Assembly: GCF_024622975.1 (NCBI RefSeq)
Contig: NZ_JANJZT010000021.1
Span: 1-64,000, forward strand
DNA: 64,000 nucleotides
Direction: 5' to 3'
Source of the DNA: Blautia caecimuris
GTDB lineage: Bacteria; Bacillota; Clostridia; Lachnospirales; Lachnospiraceae
The notes below the pieces were generated by a model that saw only the letters and a list, made by a program, of their open reading frames with translations, ran no database searches and was not told the origin of the DNA. The first letter of the stretch is position 1. The number at the start of each line of letters is the position of its first letter. The position numbers and the translations under genes are program-made. This document shows positions 45,571 to 54,465 of this stretch, one piece after another.

Positions 45571-46121
45571 GAGTAATTGCAGGAAAAGCCCGCCGTCTTC
45601 CTCTGAAGACACTGCCGGGTTCAGATACACGGCCCACCACGGACCGTATAAAAGAAACTTTATTTAATATACTTCAGCCGGAAATACCGGACTGTTCTTT
45701 TCTGGATCTTTTCAGCGGAAGCGGCGCCATTGGTATTGAGGCTTTAAGCAGAGGCGCCGCATCTGCTGTATTTGTAGAAAAAAATCCGAAAGCCTGCTCC
45801 TGTATCAGAGAAAATCTGACATTTACAAAACTTGCGGAAAATGGTAAACTGTTAGCCATGGATGCATTACAGGCACTGCGTTCCCTGGAGGGACGCCAGG
45901 TGTTTGACTGCATTTTTATGGATCCGCCCTATGAAAAAGGCCTGGAACGTCAGGTTCTGGAATATCTGGCGGAAAGTACACTGGCAGATGAACATACGCT
46001 GATCATAGCAGAGGCAGATCTTCACACGGATTTTTCCTATGTGGAAGAAATCGGTTATGAGATCAGCCGCTCCAAGGAATATAAAACCAACAAGCATGTT
46101 TTTCTGTACAAAAGAAAGTGA
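45567..46121 (+). CDS. rsmD: 16S rRNA (guanine(966)-N(2))-methyltransferase
   Basis: 184 residues of the RsmD family: [13 protein letters not shown] at the N-terminus, [19 protein letters not shown]-binding [18 protein letters not shown] and catalytic MDPPYEKG (NPPY-like, about 118-125). It methylates G966 of 16S rRNA. ATGA overlap with the mgsA-like gene; coaD follows, the conserved rsmD-coaD pair. Confidence 0.95.
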   Translation: MRVIAGKARRLPLKTLPGSDTRPTTDRIKETLFNILQPEIPDCSFLDLFSGSGAIGIEALSRGAASAVFVEKNPKACSCIRENLTFTKLAENGKLLAMDALQALRSLEGRQVFDCIFMDPPYEKGLERQVLEYLAESTLADEHTLIIAEADLHTDFSYVEEIGYEISRSKEYKTNKHVFLYKRK

Positions 46122-46129
46122 GAATACAC

Positions 46130-46624
46130 ATGGTAACAGCAGTTTATCCGGGAAGCTTTGACCCGGCCACCTACGGTCATCTGGATGTGATCCGCAGGGC
46201 CAGCGTTTCTTTTGACAGAGTGGTAGTGGGAGTTTTGCATAATTCTGCAAAAAGTCCGTTGTTTTCTGTGGAAGAACGTGTTAATATATTAGAAAAGGCG
46301 ACAAAGGACATCCCAAATGTTATTATAAAGCCATTTAACGGGCTTTCTGTTAATTTTGCAAAAGAGAATGAAGCCCAGGTTATAGTGCGCGGACTTCGTG
46401 CGGTTACAGATTTTGAATATGAGCTGCAGATGGCACAGACAAACCGCGTTCTGGCACCGGATGTAGATACGGTATTCCTGACCACAAGTCTGGAATATGC
46501 CTATGTCAGCTCTACGATCATGAAGGAAGTTGCCCGCTTTGGCGGTGATTTAGCGAAATTCGCACCGCCTGAGATTATTCAGGCTCTGCATTCCAAGATG
46601 CAGGAACAAAATGAAGAGAAATAA
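46130..46624 (+). CDS. coaD: Phosphopantetheine adenylyltransferase
   Basis: 164-residue enzyme of coenzyme A synthesis that adenylates 4'-phosphopantetheine. Motifs: [12 protein letters not shown] (TxGH-type, about 5-16), [17 protein letters not shown] and [11 protein letters not shown] (the ISSTxxK counterpart). ATG 46130 is chosen because it gives the usual [12 protein letters not shown] start; a GTG at 46118 overlapping the rsmD stop is possible but has no better ribosome binding site. Confidence 0.96.
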   Translation: MVTAVYPGSFDPATYGHLDVIRRASVSFDRVVVGVLHNSAKSPLFSVEERVNILEKATKDIPNVIIKPFNGLSVNFAKENEAQVIVRGLRAVTDFEYELQMAQTNRVLAPDVDTVFLTTSLEYAYVSSTIMKEVARFGGDLAKFAPPEIIQALHSKMQEQNEEK

Positions 46625-46636
46625 GGAGAATGTACA

Positions 46637-47266
46637 ATGAGCAGCAGAATTGAACAGATTATTGACGACATTGAGGAATTTATAGACAGCTGTAAATACC
46701 AGCCTCTGTCTAATACAAAGATTATTGTAAACAGAGATGAGATCGATGAGCTTATAAAAGAGCTTCGCCTGAAAACACCGGATGAGATCAGACGTTACCA
46801 GAAGATCATCAGCAATAAGGATGCGATTCTGGAGGATGCACAGTCCAAAGCAGACGCGATCATTGCAGATGCACAGGCTAAGGCTCAGGAGCTTGTTACT
46901 CAGCATGAGATCATGCAGAAGGCTTATGCACAGGCAAATGATACTATTAATGCAGCCAATAAGCAGGCTCAGGAAATCCTTGATTCTGCCACACAGGATG
47001 CAAACAGCATTCGTCTCAGCGCGATCACTTATACAGATGATATGATGGCAAGCATCGGCTCTGTTCTGAATCAGACACTTGAGGATGCCGGCGGCAAATA
47101 TAAGAGCTTTATTGAAGCCCTTCAGACCTGTCTGGATGTTGTAAATCAGAACCGCCAGGAGCTTGCTCCTCAGACTGCGCAGGCAGCAGCGATCACCGGA
47201 ACCTATCACGACAGTGAACCGATTCCGGAGGAGGATGAGCTGTTAGACGACCTTGAGGAAAACTAA
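46637..47266 (+). CDS. Coiled-coil protein, ATP synthase subunit b-like helix
   Basis: 209 residues, mostly helical. A central stretch of Ala/Gln-rich heptads (about 65-125: DAQSKADAIIADAQAKAQEL...) resembles the stalk helix of ATP synthase b or DivIVA-like proteins, hence frequent 'ATPase' labels in databases, but there is no nucleotide-binding motif. No membrane helix. The C-terminus is acidic. Start follows AAGGAGA. It is right after coaD and its 3' end overlaps the convergent ylbJ-like gene by 24 nt. Function not known. Confidence 0.8.
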   Translation: MSSRIEQIIDDIEEFIDSCKYQPLSNTKIIVNRDEIDELIKELRLKTPDEIRRYQKIISNKDAILEDAQSKADAIIADAQAKAQELVTQHEIMQKAYAQANDTINAANKQAQEILDSATQDANSIRLSAITYTDDMMASIGSVLNQTLEDAGGKYKSFIEALQTCLDVVNQNRQELAPQTAQAAAITGTYHDSEPIPEEDELLDDLEEN

Positions 47267-48184
47267 GGCACAGATAGCAGTAATTGCTGCGTTGAGGCAT
47301 TTTGCAGAAATATAAGGCAGAACAGAAAGATCTCTGTGAAGAAGACTTTTTGTCTGCGCGAGAATACAGACTCCGCCAAAAGCAGCCATGGGCATGGAGC
47401 AGAGATATCTGAAAACAGGAGACAGGTCTGATCTTGCAAGCTGATGAAGTCCGGTTGTAAGTTCCAGGGCACCCAGAAACAGATATTCTGTCATTTCCCC
47501 TGCACTCCAGTAATGCCTGATAAAGGCAGACAGGATCGAAAACAGGAGAATATAACCACCCAGCCGGGTGATTGTTTCAAAACCATTCATAATGGAGGCA
47601 TCCAGCAGAGTTCCGGTAACACCGGGCGCGGATGGCTCCTTATTTTTTTTATCAGAAAAATTATCCGGAGTTTTTGTATGGTTTCTGTAAACAAAAAAAC
47701 GGAAGATAACCATAGTGAGGAAGCTGGCTAAAATCAGCGGCCCATAGATAAGCCGGGGGTGAAACCTGTCATTGAGACAGATATGAATCAGATATGTATA
47801 AATAAAAACAGGACTGGCATGATTGGTAAAGGTAAGAAGATATTCCGCTTCCCTTCGGCTGATCCTGCCGCAGCCATACAGGTCTGAGGTGATCTTGGTT
47901 CCCATAGGATAGCCGCACAGAAGTCCAAGAAGCAGGGCGTAGGCTCCTGAGGGGGAGATGCCGAATACATGGCTCCACACAGGAGCCAGAGGCTTCAGAA
48001 GTTTTTCGGCTGTTCCTGTATGAATGAGGATCCCGGTAAGGATAATAAAAGGAAGAAGCGTGGGAAACAGGGTGTTCAGCCACAGCTTCAGGCCATCTCT
48101 GGAAGCGGCTAATGCCTCTTCCGGAAAACGCAGCAAGAATATCAGCAGCAGGAGAGTACCTGCAGTATAAAAAATTCGCTTCAT
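47243..48184 (-). CDS. ylbJ: Sporulation integral membrane protein YlbJ-like
   Basis: 313 residues, about eight membrane helices, with a nucleoside-recognition (Gate) type core: LWLNTLFPTLLPFIILTGIL (about 34-53), LLGLLCGYPMGTKI and TNHASPVFI. YlbJ of Bacillus is needed for spore cortex formation. ATG 48184 has a poor ribosome binding site (GATGG); TTG two codons upstream is an alternative. A longer frame to 48274 would run into the leader of the divergent dipeptidase and is not credible. Confidence 0.85.
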   Translation of the reverse strand: MKRIFYTAGTLLLLIFLLRFPEEALAASRDGLKLWLNTLFPTLLPFIILTGILIHTGTAEKLLKPLAPVWSHVFGISPSGAYALLLGLLCGYPMGTKITSDLYGCGRISRREAEYLLTFTNHASPVFIYTYLIHICLNDRFHPRLIYGPLILASFLTMVIFRFFVYRNHTKTPDNFSDKKNKEPSAPGVTGTLLDASIMNGFETITRLGGYILLFSILSAFIRHYWSAGEMTEYLFLGALELTTGLHQLARSDLSPVFRYLCSMPMAAFGGVCILAQTKSLLHRDLSVLPYISAKCLNAAITAICALVFLKVV

Positions 48185-48272
48185 ATACAACCATCGTTTT
48201 TTCTTTAATATATGGTTTGTATCAAATAAATATGAAGAATTTTCATAATCACATGAAATGGAGGAACAGAAC

Positions 48273-49718
48273 ATGAGAGCATTGGAAAACTGTGAACCAA
48301 AACGGGTATTTTATTATTTTGAGGAGCTTTGCAAGATTCCTCATGGTTCCGGAAATACAAAGCAGATCAGTGATTATCTGGTAAGCTTTGCAAAAGAACA
48401 CGGACTTGAATATGTTCAGGACGAGATGAATAATGTTGTGATTTACAAACCGGCAACAGAAGGCTATGAGGATGCGCCGGCAGTGATCCTTCAGGGACAT
48501 ATGGACATGGTATGCGAAAAAAGACCGGATGTAGATCATGATTTTACAAAGGATCCTTTAAATATTTCTGTAAAGGACGGATATGTAACGGCAAACGGAA
48601 CAACCTTAGGCGGTGATGATGGGATCGCTGTGGCTTACGGCCTTGCGCTTCTGGAAAGTAAAGACCTTGCACATCCTGCGCTGGAGGTTCTGATCACCGT
48701 TGATGAGGAGATCGGTCTTCTTGGCGCGGAAGGCTTTGACTGCAGCGTCTTAAAGGGAAAAAGACTGATCAATCTGGATTCTGAGGCAGAAGGAAGTCTG
48801 TGGATCAGTTGTGCAGGCGGCCTTTCCGGTATCAGCACCATTCCTGTACAGAGAGTGGAGGCAGAAGGTCAGAAAGCAGCAGTAAAGATCACAGGACTTA
48901 TGGGCGGACATTCCGGAGCGGAGATTGACAAAAAGCGTGCCAATGCCAATGTTCTGATGGGAAGATTCCTTTACAGCCTTCAGCAAGAGACTGCTTATGA
49001 GATCATTTCTCTGGCAGGCGGTCAGAAGGACAATGCCATTACAAGAGAAGCAGATGCAGAGCTTCTTGTGGAGGATATAAATTCAGTAAAAGCATGTGCG
49101 GAAAAGCTTCAGAAAGGCTTCCGTGAAGAATATGCAGGAACAGACGAGGGCATCACAGTTGAAATTACAGATCTTGGCGTTGCCTCTGCAAAAGTTCTTC
49201 ATCCTACCAGCAGAGAAAAAGTTCTGTTTTTCCTGATGGAAGTACCTTTTGGCATCCAGAAAATGAGCGGAAGCATTGACGGTCTGGTGGAAACCTCTAC
49301 AAATATCGGAATCGTGAAGCTTGGAGAGGATGAATTCCTGGGAAGCTCCAGTGTCAGAAGCTCTGTTGAGGCAGCAGGAGCAGCTCTTTCCGATAAGATC
49401 TGCTATCTGACAGAATTCCTCGGAGGAGAATATACTGTTCAGGGAGCTTATCCGGCATGGGAATACCGGAAAGACTCTCCGTTGAGAGACCAGATGGTTG
49501 AGGTTTATGAGGAAATGTATGGAGAAAAACCAAATGTTGTGGCAATCCATGCAGGTCTTGAGTGCGGTCTGTTCTACAAAAAAATCGAAGGACTGGACTG
49601 CGTTTCCCTTGGACCGAACATGAAAGATATTCATACATCTGAGGAGGTTCTTGATATTGCCTCCACAGAGCGCGTATGGAAATATCTTGTAAAAGTCCTG
49701 GAATCTCTCAAAAAATGA
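48273..49718 (+). CDS. pepD: Aminoacyl-histidine dipeptidase (M20C)
   Basis: 481 residues of the PepD type: metal ligands in QGHMDMVCEK (about 75-84), LGGDDGIA, VDEEIGLLGAEGF and LDSEAEGS, and the late His in AIHAGLECG. It cleaves dipeptides such as Xaa-His in the cytoplasm using two metal ions. ATG 48273 is chosen because GGAGGA (48260-48265) is 7 nt upstream; ATG 48258 would lie before that site. Divergent from ylbJ. The following small gene overlaps the stop (ATGA). Confidence 0.94.
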   Translation: MRALENCEPKRVFYYFEELCKIPHGSGNTKQISDYLVSFAKEHGLEYVQDEMNNVVIYKPATEGYEDAPAVILQGHMDMVCEKRPDVDHDFTKDPLNISVKDGYVTANGTTLGGDDGIAVAYGLALLESKDLAHPALEVLITVDEEIGLLGAEGFDCSVLKGKRLINLDSEAEGSLWISCAGGLSGISTIPVQRVEAEGQKAAVKITGLMGGHSGAEIDKKRANANVLMGRFLYSLQQETAYEIISLAGGQKDNAITREADAELLVEDINSVKACAEKLQKGFREEYAGTDEGITVEITDLGVASAKVLHPTSREKVLFFLMEVPFGIQKMSGSIDGLVETSTNIGIVKLGEDEFLGSSSVRSSVEAAGAALSDKICYLTEFLGGEYTVQGAYPAWEYRKDSPLRDQMVEVYEEMYGEKPNVVAIHAGLECGLFYKKIEGLDCVSLGPNMKDIHTSEEVLDIASTERVWKYLVKVLESLKK

Positions 49719-50044
49719 AAAAAGTAAGAATTACAGTTCTGCGTAAAGAATTTTATCCGGAGTACGCAGATGAGTATCTGACAGAGGGACAGTCTGTGGG
49801 TCCGTGCCCTTTACTCGAGGTTGGGGATGAATTTATTTTTGAGGGCAGCGCGAAAATGCCGGAGGGATTTTGTCCGTGGGCCTGGATTGATATTTACAGA
49901 AGTGTCAGTGCAATGTCATCCGGTTCCAGCAATAAACCGTGGACGAAAAAGGATGGACAGACAATTGTATGCTGCACAGATGGAGTACGCCCGGTAGTGT
50001 TTTGTGTAGAAGCTTTCGGGGAAAATGATGAATCTGTGGAGTAA
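49715..50044 (+). CDS. TIGR04076 family protein
   Basis: 109-residue Cys-rich protein of the TIGR04076 family: KVRITVLRKEFYPEYADEYL, GPCPLLEVGDEF, PEGFCPWAWIDIYR and IVCCTDGVRPVVF. Conserved Cys residues (at least four) suggest metal binding or redox chemistry, but no function is known. Overlaps the dipeptidase stop by ATGA, so it is probably coupled to it, and is followed by a terminator. Confidence 0.85.
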   Translation: MKKVRITVLRKEFYPEYADEYLTEGQSVGPCPLLEVGDEFIFEGSAKMPEGFCPWAWIDIYRSVSAMSSGSSNKPWTKKDGQTIVCCTDGVRPVVFCVEAFGENDESVE

Positions 50045-50066
50045 AATATAATACGGTATAAAAAGC

Positions 50067-50108
50067 GCCGCTGTGGAATGTATTTCTGCAGCGGCAATTT
50101 TCGTTTTT
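50067..50108 (+). terminator. Rho-independent terminator
   Basis: GCCGCTG (50067-50073) pairs with CAGCGGC (50089-50095), followed by AATTTTCGTTTTT. Confidence 0.8.
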
Positions 50109-50149
50109 CTTCCGCATATATTAAACTGCAGGTTTGAGCTGGAGGATTT

Positions 50150-50962
50150 ATGAAAAGAAAAAAGATGTTTCTGATAATTACCGGATTTTTTTATCTTCTG
50201 TTTCTTACAGATCTGGAAGGGATCATACGGGATCGGAGCTGCGCCTCAGTTTTATCCGGAGATGTTCTGAAAAGTGAAAAATTCCGGGAGCAGAGGATGT
50301 CCGGTGAGCTTTATAAAAAGCTGCATAAATCTTCCGGAGAAAGTGGGGACTGGATTTCTTTACTGACTGCTTCCATGGCGGAAGGGGGATTTTATCCTGA
50401 GAAGGTTTCCGAAAATCAGGAGCTTTACAGAAAATATAAACCGGAGGAATTTCAGCTTCTTCTGAATGCTTACCGGGCAGTGTGGGAGGATGTGAGATAT
50501 TTTCCCGTTGCTTCTTCAGAAATTGTTTTTGAAAATACCTGGATGGCAAAAAGAGAATATGGGGGAAACCGGAGCCACGAAGGGACGGATCTGTTTGGAA
50601 CGGTTCGTGAGTCCGGATATTATCCTGTTATCAGTATGACAGACGGCACAGTGGAACAAAAAGGATGGCTTCCTCTGGGCGGCTACCGGATCGGCATCCG
50701 TTCTCCTCATGGGGGATATTTTTATTATGCGCATCTTTCCGGATATGAAGCAAATATCAGAAAAGGGCAGACGGTTGCTGCCGGAGACATTCTGGGATAT
50801 ATGGGAAATACCGGATACGGATCTGAGGGAACCAGAGGGAAATTTCCGGTACATCTTCATCTGGGAATCTATATTGAAGTTCCCTTTCAAAAAGAGCTGA
50901 GTGTAAATCCATACTGGCTTCTGAAAATTTTTGAGAAAAAAATCAGAAACTATACATATTAA
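50150..50962 (+). CDS. M23 (LytM-type) peptidase, membrane anchored
   Basis: 270 residues: an N-terminal membrane helix or uncleaved signal (about 6-23), a linker domain of about 115 residues, and an M23 endopeptidase domain with the zinc ligands in SHEGTDLFG (HxxxD) and HLHLGIY (HxH). It would cut peptidoglycan cross-bridges outside the membrane or in the spore-forming septum; it resembles the short SpoIIQ-like or YgaU-like types only in general layout. CTGGAGG precedes the start. Confidence 0.86.
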   Translation: MKRKKMFLIITGFFYLLFLTDLEGIIRDRSCASVLSGDVLKSEKFREQRMSGELYKKLHKSSGESGDWISLLTASMAEGGFYPEKVSENQELYRKYKPEEFQLLLNAYRAVWEDVRYFPVASSEIVFENTWMAKREYGGNRSHEGTDLFGTVRESGYYPVISMTDGTVEQKGWLPLGGYRIGIRSPHGGYFYYAHLSGYEANIRKGQTVAAGDILGYMGNTGYGSEGTRGKFPVHLHLGIYIEVPFQKELSVNPYWLLKIFEKKIRNYTY

Positions 50963-50963
50963 A

Positions 50964-50993
50964 TTACATAATCTTTTAAAAGTATGCTATAAT
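50964..50993 (+). promoter_or_regulatory. Promoter of the small alarmone synthetase gene
   Basis: TTACAT (50964-50969), 18-nt spacer, extended -10 TGC-TATAAT (TATAAT 50988-50993), about 50 nt ahead of the start. Confidence 0.65.
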
Positions 50994-51045
50994 ATGCAGG
51001 AGTATCAAAGTGTACTCCGGTATTTTCCTGCAAGGAGTGATTTAT

Positions 51046-51852
51046 ATGGAAATACAGTTATGGAGAAGTATTTTATGCCCTTACCAGCTTGCTGTCAGAG
51101 AGCTGACAGTAAAGTTCGAGCATATGATAGAGGAGCATAAAAAAAATGATCTTTATTCGCCTATTGAGCAGGTTAGCGGGCGTGTAAAAAGTGTTACCAG
51201 TATTCTGGAAAAAATGCAGCGCAAGCATATCCCCATGGAACGGATGGAAGAGGAAGTGGAGGACATTGCGGGAATCCGTATCATCTGTCAGTTTGAAGAG
51301 GATATTGATACAGTGGCGGCTCTGATCCAGAAACGCAGTGACATGCAGATAAAAAGTGAAAAAAACTATCTGAAGCATATTAAACAGAGCGGTTACAGAA
51401 GCTATCATCTGATCATTTATTATACGGTGGAAACCATTGAGGGACCCAAAACCATTCAGGCGGAAATCCAGATCCGTACCATGGCAATGAATTTCTGGGC
51501 AACCATCGAGCATTCGCTTCAGTACAAATATAAGGGAGAAATGCCCATGCATGTGGCAGAGCGCCTCAGCAAGGCTGCGGATGCCATTATCGCGCTGGAT
51601 CAGGAAATGTCTTCTGTGCGAAACGAGATCATGGATGCACAGAATTCTTCCAGAATGCAGTCCAATCTTGTAAAAGATATTCTTTCCAGCATTGAGAATC
51701 TTTATAAGAGTTCCAATAAACGGGAGGTGGAAAAGATCCAGGATGAATTCCTGAGGGTGTTCCGAACCAAGGATCTTCAGCAGCTTGAGCGGTTCCACAG
51801 ACAGCTTGATATTATCGCAGAGGGCTATCGCGCCCAGTCAGTGGCAAATTAG
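51046..51852 (+). CDS. Small alarmone synthetase (RelQ/YjbM-like GTP pyrophosphokinase)
   Basis: 268-residue single-domain RelA/SpoT synthetase without hydrolase or C-terminal regulatory domains. Synthetase motifs are all visible: RVKSVTSILEKM, EDIAGIRIICQF, YLKHIKQSGYRSYHLI, AEIQIRTMAMNFWATIEHSLQYKY. It makes (p)ppGpp from GTP or GDP plus ATP. ATG 51046 follows AAGGAG. It has its own promoter and is followed by a YgiQ-like gene. Confidence 0.92.
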   Translation: MEIQLWRSILCPYQLAVRELTVKFEHMIEEHKKNDLYSPIEQVSGRVKSVTSILEKMQRKHIPMERMEEEVEDIAGIRIICQFEEDIDTVAALIQKRSDMQIKSEKNYLKHIKQSGYRSYHLIIYYTVETIEGPKTIQAEIQIRTMAMNFWATIEHSLQYKYKGEMPMHVAERLSKAADAIIALDQEMSSVRNEIMDAQNSSRMQSNLVKDILSSIENLYKSSNKREVEKIQDEFLRVFRTKDLQQLERFHRQLDIIAEGYRAQSVAN

Positions 51853-51862
51853 GAGCAGATAC

Positions 51863-53818
51863 ATGCATGAATTTTTACCAGTAACAGCACAGGAAATGAA
51901 AGACCGGGGATGGGAACAGGTGGATTTTGTTTATCTGACAGGAGATGCCTATGTAGACCATTCTTCTTTTGGCAGTGCCATTATCAGCAGGCTGCTGGAA
52001 AGCCACGGCTACCGGGTTGGCATCATTCCTCAGCCTGACTGGCGGAAAAAAGAAAGTATCCAGGTGTTCGGGGAACCGCGCCTGGGTTTTCTTGTGACCG
52101 CTGGAAATATGGATTCCATGGTGAATCATTACACCGTGTCAAAAAAACACCGCCAGAAAGACTCGTATTCTCCCGGAGGCGTCATGGGACTGCGTCCGGA
52201 CATGCCTACAGTGGTTTACAGCAATCTTATCCGTCAGACCTATAAGCATACCCCCATTATTCTTGGCGGGATCGAGGCAAGCTTAAGACGTCTGGCCCAC
52301 TATGATTACTGGGAGGACCGGGTAAAAAGAAGTGTGCTTCTTGATTCCGGCGCAGATCTGATCTCTTACGGAATGGGAGAACATTCTATCATTGAAATTG
52401 CAGATGCCCTGAACAGCGGTATTCCGGTAGAAGAGATCACCTACATACCAGGTACTGTTTACAAAAGTAAAACAACAGATACCGCCTATGACCCAGTGGC
52501 GCTTCCGTCTTTTGATCAGGTCAGAGACAGCAAAGAAGCCTATGCGGAAAGTTTTTCCGTTCAGTACAGAAATACAGATCCTTTTACGGCAAAACCGCTG
52601 ATCGAGGATTACGGCACACGGGGCTATGTGATCCAGAATCCTCCTGCGCTGCCGCTCAGTACTCAGGAGATGGATGATGTTTATGATCTTCCCTATATGG
52701 GAACCTGGCATCCGATGTACGACAGTCAGGGGGGGATTCCGGCTCTGGATGAAATCCGGTTCAGCCTTACCAGCAACCGCGGATGCTTCGGAGGCTGCAG
52801 CTTCTGCGCCCTTACCTTTCACCAGGGAAGGATCCTGCAGACAAGAAGCCATGAATCTATTTTAAAAGAAGCAGAAAAAATGACGGAGGATCCGGCATTT
52901 AAAGGATATATCCACGATGTAGGAGGCCCTACGGCAGATTTTCGCCAGCCTTCCTGTCAGAAACAGCTGACAAAGGGCGTATGCCAGAATCGGCAGTGCC
53001 TTTTTCCCACGCCCTGCAAAAATCTTACGGCAGATCACAGCGACTATGTGACGCTTCTTGGGAAGCTCCGGAAGATTCCTGGGGTAAAAAAAGTATTTAT
53101 CCGTTCCGGAGTGCGGTTTGATTATGTAATGGCAGATAAAAATCCTGCGTTTTTACAGGAACTGGTCCGTCATCATATCAGCGGACAGCTTCGGGTAGCG
53201 CCGGAGCATGTGTCAGACCAGGTGCTCCATTATATGGGAAAGCCTTCTCATAAGGTTTATCAGGATTTTCTGAAAGCCTATGAAAGGGAAAACAAAAAAA
53301 CAGGGCAGAAGCAGTACGCAGTGCCGTATTTTATGTCCTCTCATCCCGGATGTACCATGAAGGAGGCGGTAAAGCTTGCGGAATATGTAAGAGATCTGGG
53401 ATTTACACCGGAACAGGTGCAGGATTTTTATCCTACGCCTTCCACGCTTTCCACCTGCATGTATTATACAGGAATCCATCCTCTTACAAAGGAAAAGGTT
53501 TATGTTCCGAAAAATCCTCATGAAAAAGCCGTTCAGAGAGCTTTGATGCAGTATAAAAATCCGGCAAACCGGTCGCTTGTTCTGGAAGGGCTGAAAATGG
53601 CAGATCGGATGGATCTTGTAGGTTTCGGACCAAAATGTCTGATCCGCCCGGAGCGAAAGAACAACGACGGGGGAAAGGCAGGCAGAAAAGGGCACCCTGG
53701 AGAGAAAAACTCTGCCGGTAACAGAAAAGGAAAATCACGGGAAGTATCAGGGAAAAATTTTGCCGGAAAATCTGTAAAAAAAACAATACGTAATACACAT
53801 AAGAAAAAAAACAGATAG
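51863..53818 (+). CDS. YgiQ family radical SAM protein
   Basis: 651 residues: an N-terminal B12-binding-like Rossmann segment, the radical SAM core with GCFGGCSFC (CxxxCxxC) at about residue 308-316, and the YgiQ C-terminal region (VAPEHVSDQVLHYMGKPS, PGCTMKEA, DFYPTPSTLSTCMYYTGIHP). The final 45 residues are a Lys/Gly-rich tail. The reaction is unknown. TTAGGAGC forms the ribosome binding site. Confidence 0.88.
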   Translation: MHEFLPVTAQEMKDRGWEQVDFVYLTGDAYVDHSSFGSAIISRLLESHGYRVGIIPQPDWRKKESIQVFGEPRLGFLVTAGNMDSMVNHYTVSKKHRQKDSYSPGGVMGLRPDMPTVVYSNLIRQTYKHTPIILGGIEASLRRLAHYDYWEDRVKRSVLLDSGADLISYGMGEHSIIEIADALNSGIPVEEITYIPGTVYKSKTTDTAYDPVALPSFDQVRDSKEAYAESFSVQYRNTDPFTAKPLIEDYGTRGYVIQNPPALPLSTQEMDDVYDLPYMGTWHPMYDSQGGIPALDEIRFSLTSNRGCFGGCSFCALTFHQGRILQTRSHESILKEAEKMTEDPAFKGYIHDVGGPTADFRQPSCQKQLTKGVCQNRQCLFPTPCKNLTADHSDYVTLLGKLRKIPGVKKVFIRSGVRFDYVMADKNPAFLQELVRHHISGQLRVAPEHVSDQVLHYMGKPSHKVYQDFLKAYERENKKTGQKQYAVPYFMSSHPGCTMKEAVKLAEYVRDLGFTPEQVQDFYPTPSTLSTCMYYTGIHPLTKEKVYVPKNPHEKAVQRALMQYKNPANRSLVLEGLKMADRMDLVGFGPKCLIRPERKNNDGGKAGRKGHPGEKNSAGNRKGKSREVSGKNFAGKSVKKTIRNTHKKKNR

Positions 53819-53834
53819 AATGAAGGAGAATCAC

Positions 53835-54458
53835 ATGAGCAAAAAAAAAGCCGGGAAACATGCCAAAAAGGGTGAATTCGGTTACGTTGCAGCAGAGAAG
53901 AAACGAAAATTTCTGATCACATCCATTCTGTTTGCAGTGCCGCTTCTGATCTTTTTTACGGCAATGATTTATTTTAAAACAAGACTGACCATCTGGACGG
54001 TGATCGCTGTTGTGGGCTGTCTTCCTGCCTGCAAAATGCTGGTGAATCTTATTATGCTGTTTCGCTGTCCGTCCATGGATCCACAGATCTACAGTCAGAT
54101 TCAGGACCATTGTGGAAGCCTGGTCATGTCCTATGAAATGTATATGACTTTTTATGAAAAAAGCGCGTTTATTGACGCCTTTGCCATTTGCGGCAATCTG
54201 GTGGTGGGATACAGCAGCGATCCTAAGATAGACACTGCCTTTATGGAAACGGAAGCCCGGAAAATTCTGAAAGGCAACGGATACCGGGCAAATGTAAAAA
54301 TATTTAAAGACCTCAAGCCGTTTCTGGACCGTCTGGATTCCATGAACGAGCATAAAGAGTCTCTGGAGGAAGGAATCAAATTCCGGCCGGATGAGCGTTA
54401 TCCGGAGCTTTCCAGAAATGAACTGATCCGCCATACGATTCTGGCGATCTGTCTGTAG
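53835..54458 (+). CDS. Uncharacterised two-helix membrane protein
   Basis: 207 residues with no family I recognise. A basic N-terminus (KKKAGKHAKKGEF) precedes two membrane helices (about 25-46 and 51-75), then a soluble alpha/beta-like domain (MDPQIYSQI...SSDPKIDTAFMETEARKILKGNGY...). AAGGAG lies 5 nt before ATG 53835. It sits between the ygiQ-like gene and a pseudouridine synthase, 16 nt behind the former and 7 nt ahead of the latter, so it is part of that operon. Confidence 0.75.
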   Translation: MSKKKAGKHAKKGEFGYVAAEKKRKFLITSILFAVPLLIFFTAMIYFKTRLTIWTVIAVVGCLPACKMLVNLIMLFRCPSMDPQIYSQIQDHCGSLVMSYEMYMTFYEKSAFIDAFAICGNLVVGYSSDPKIDTAFMETEARKILKGNGYRANVKIFKDLKPFLDRLDSMNEHKESLEEGIKFRPDERYPELSRNELIRHTILAICL

Positions 54459-54465
54459 GTGAAAT

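Noticed and set aside
46637-47266. ATPase or ATP synthase b subunit for the coiled-coil protein
   Set aside because: No Walker motif, no membrane helix and no atp operon nearby; the similarity is limited to coiled-coil composition.
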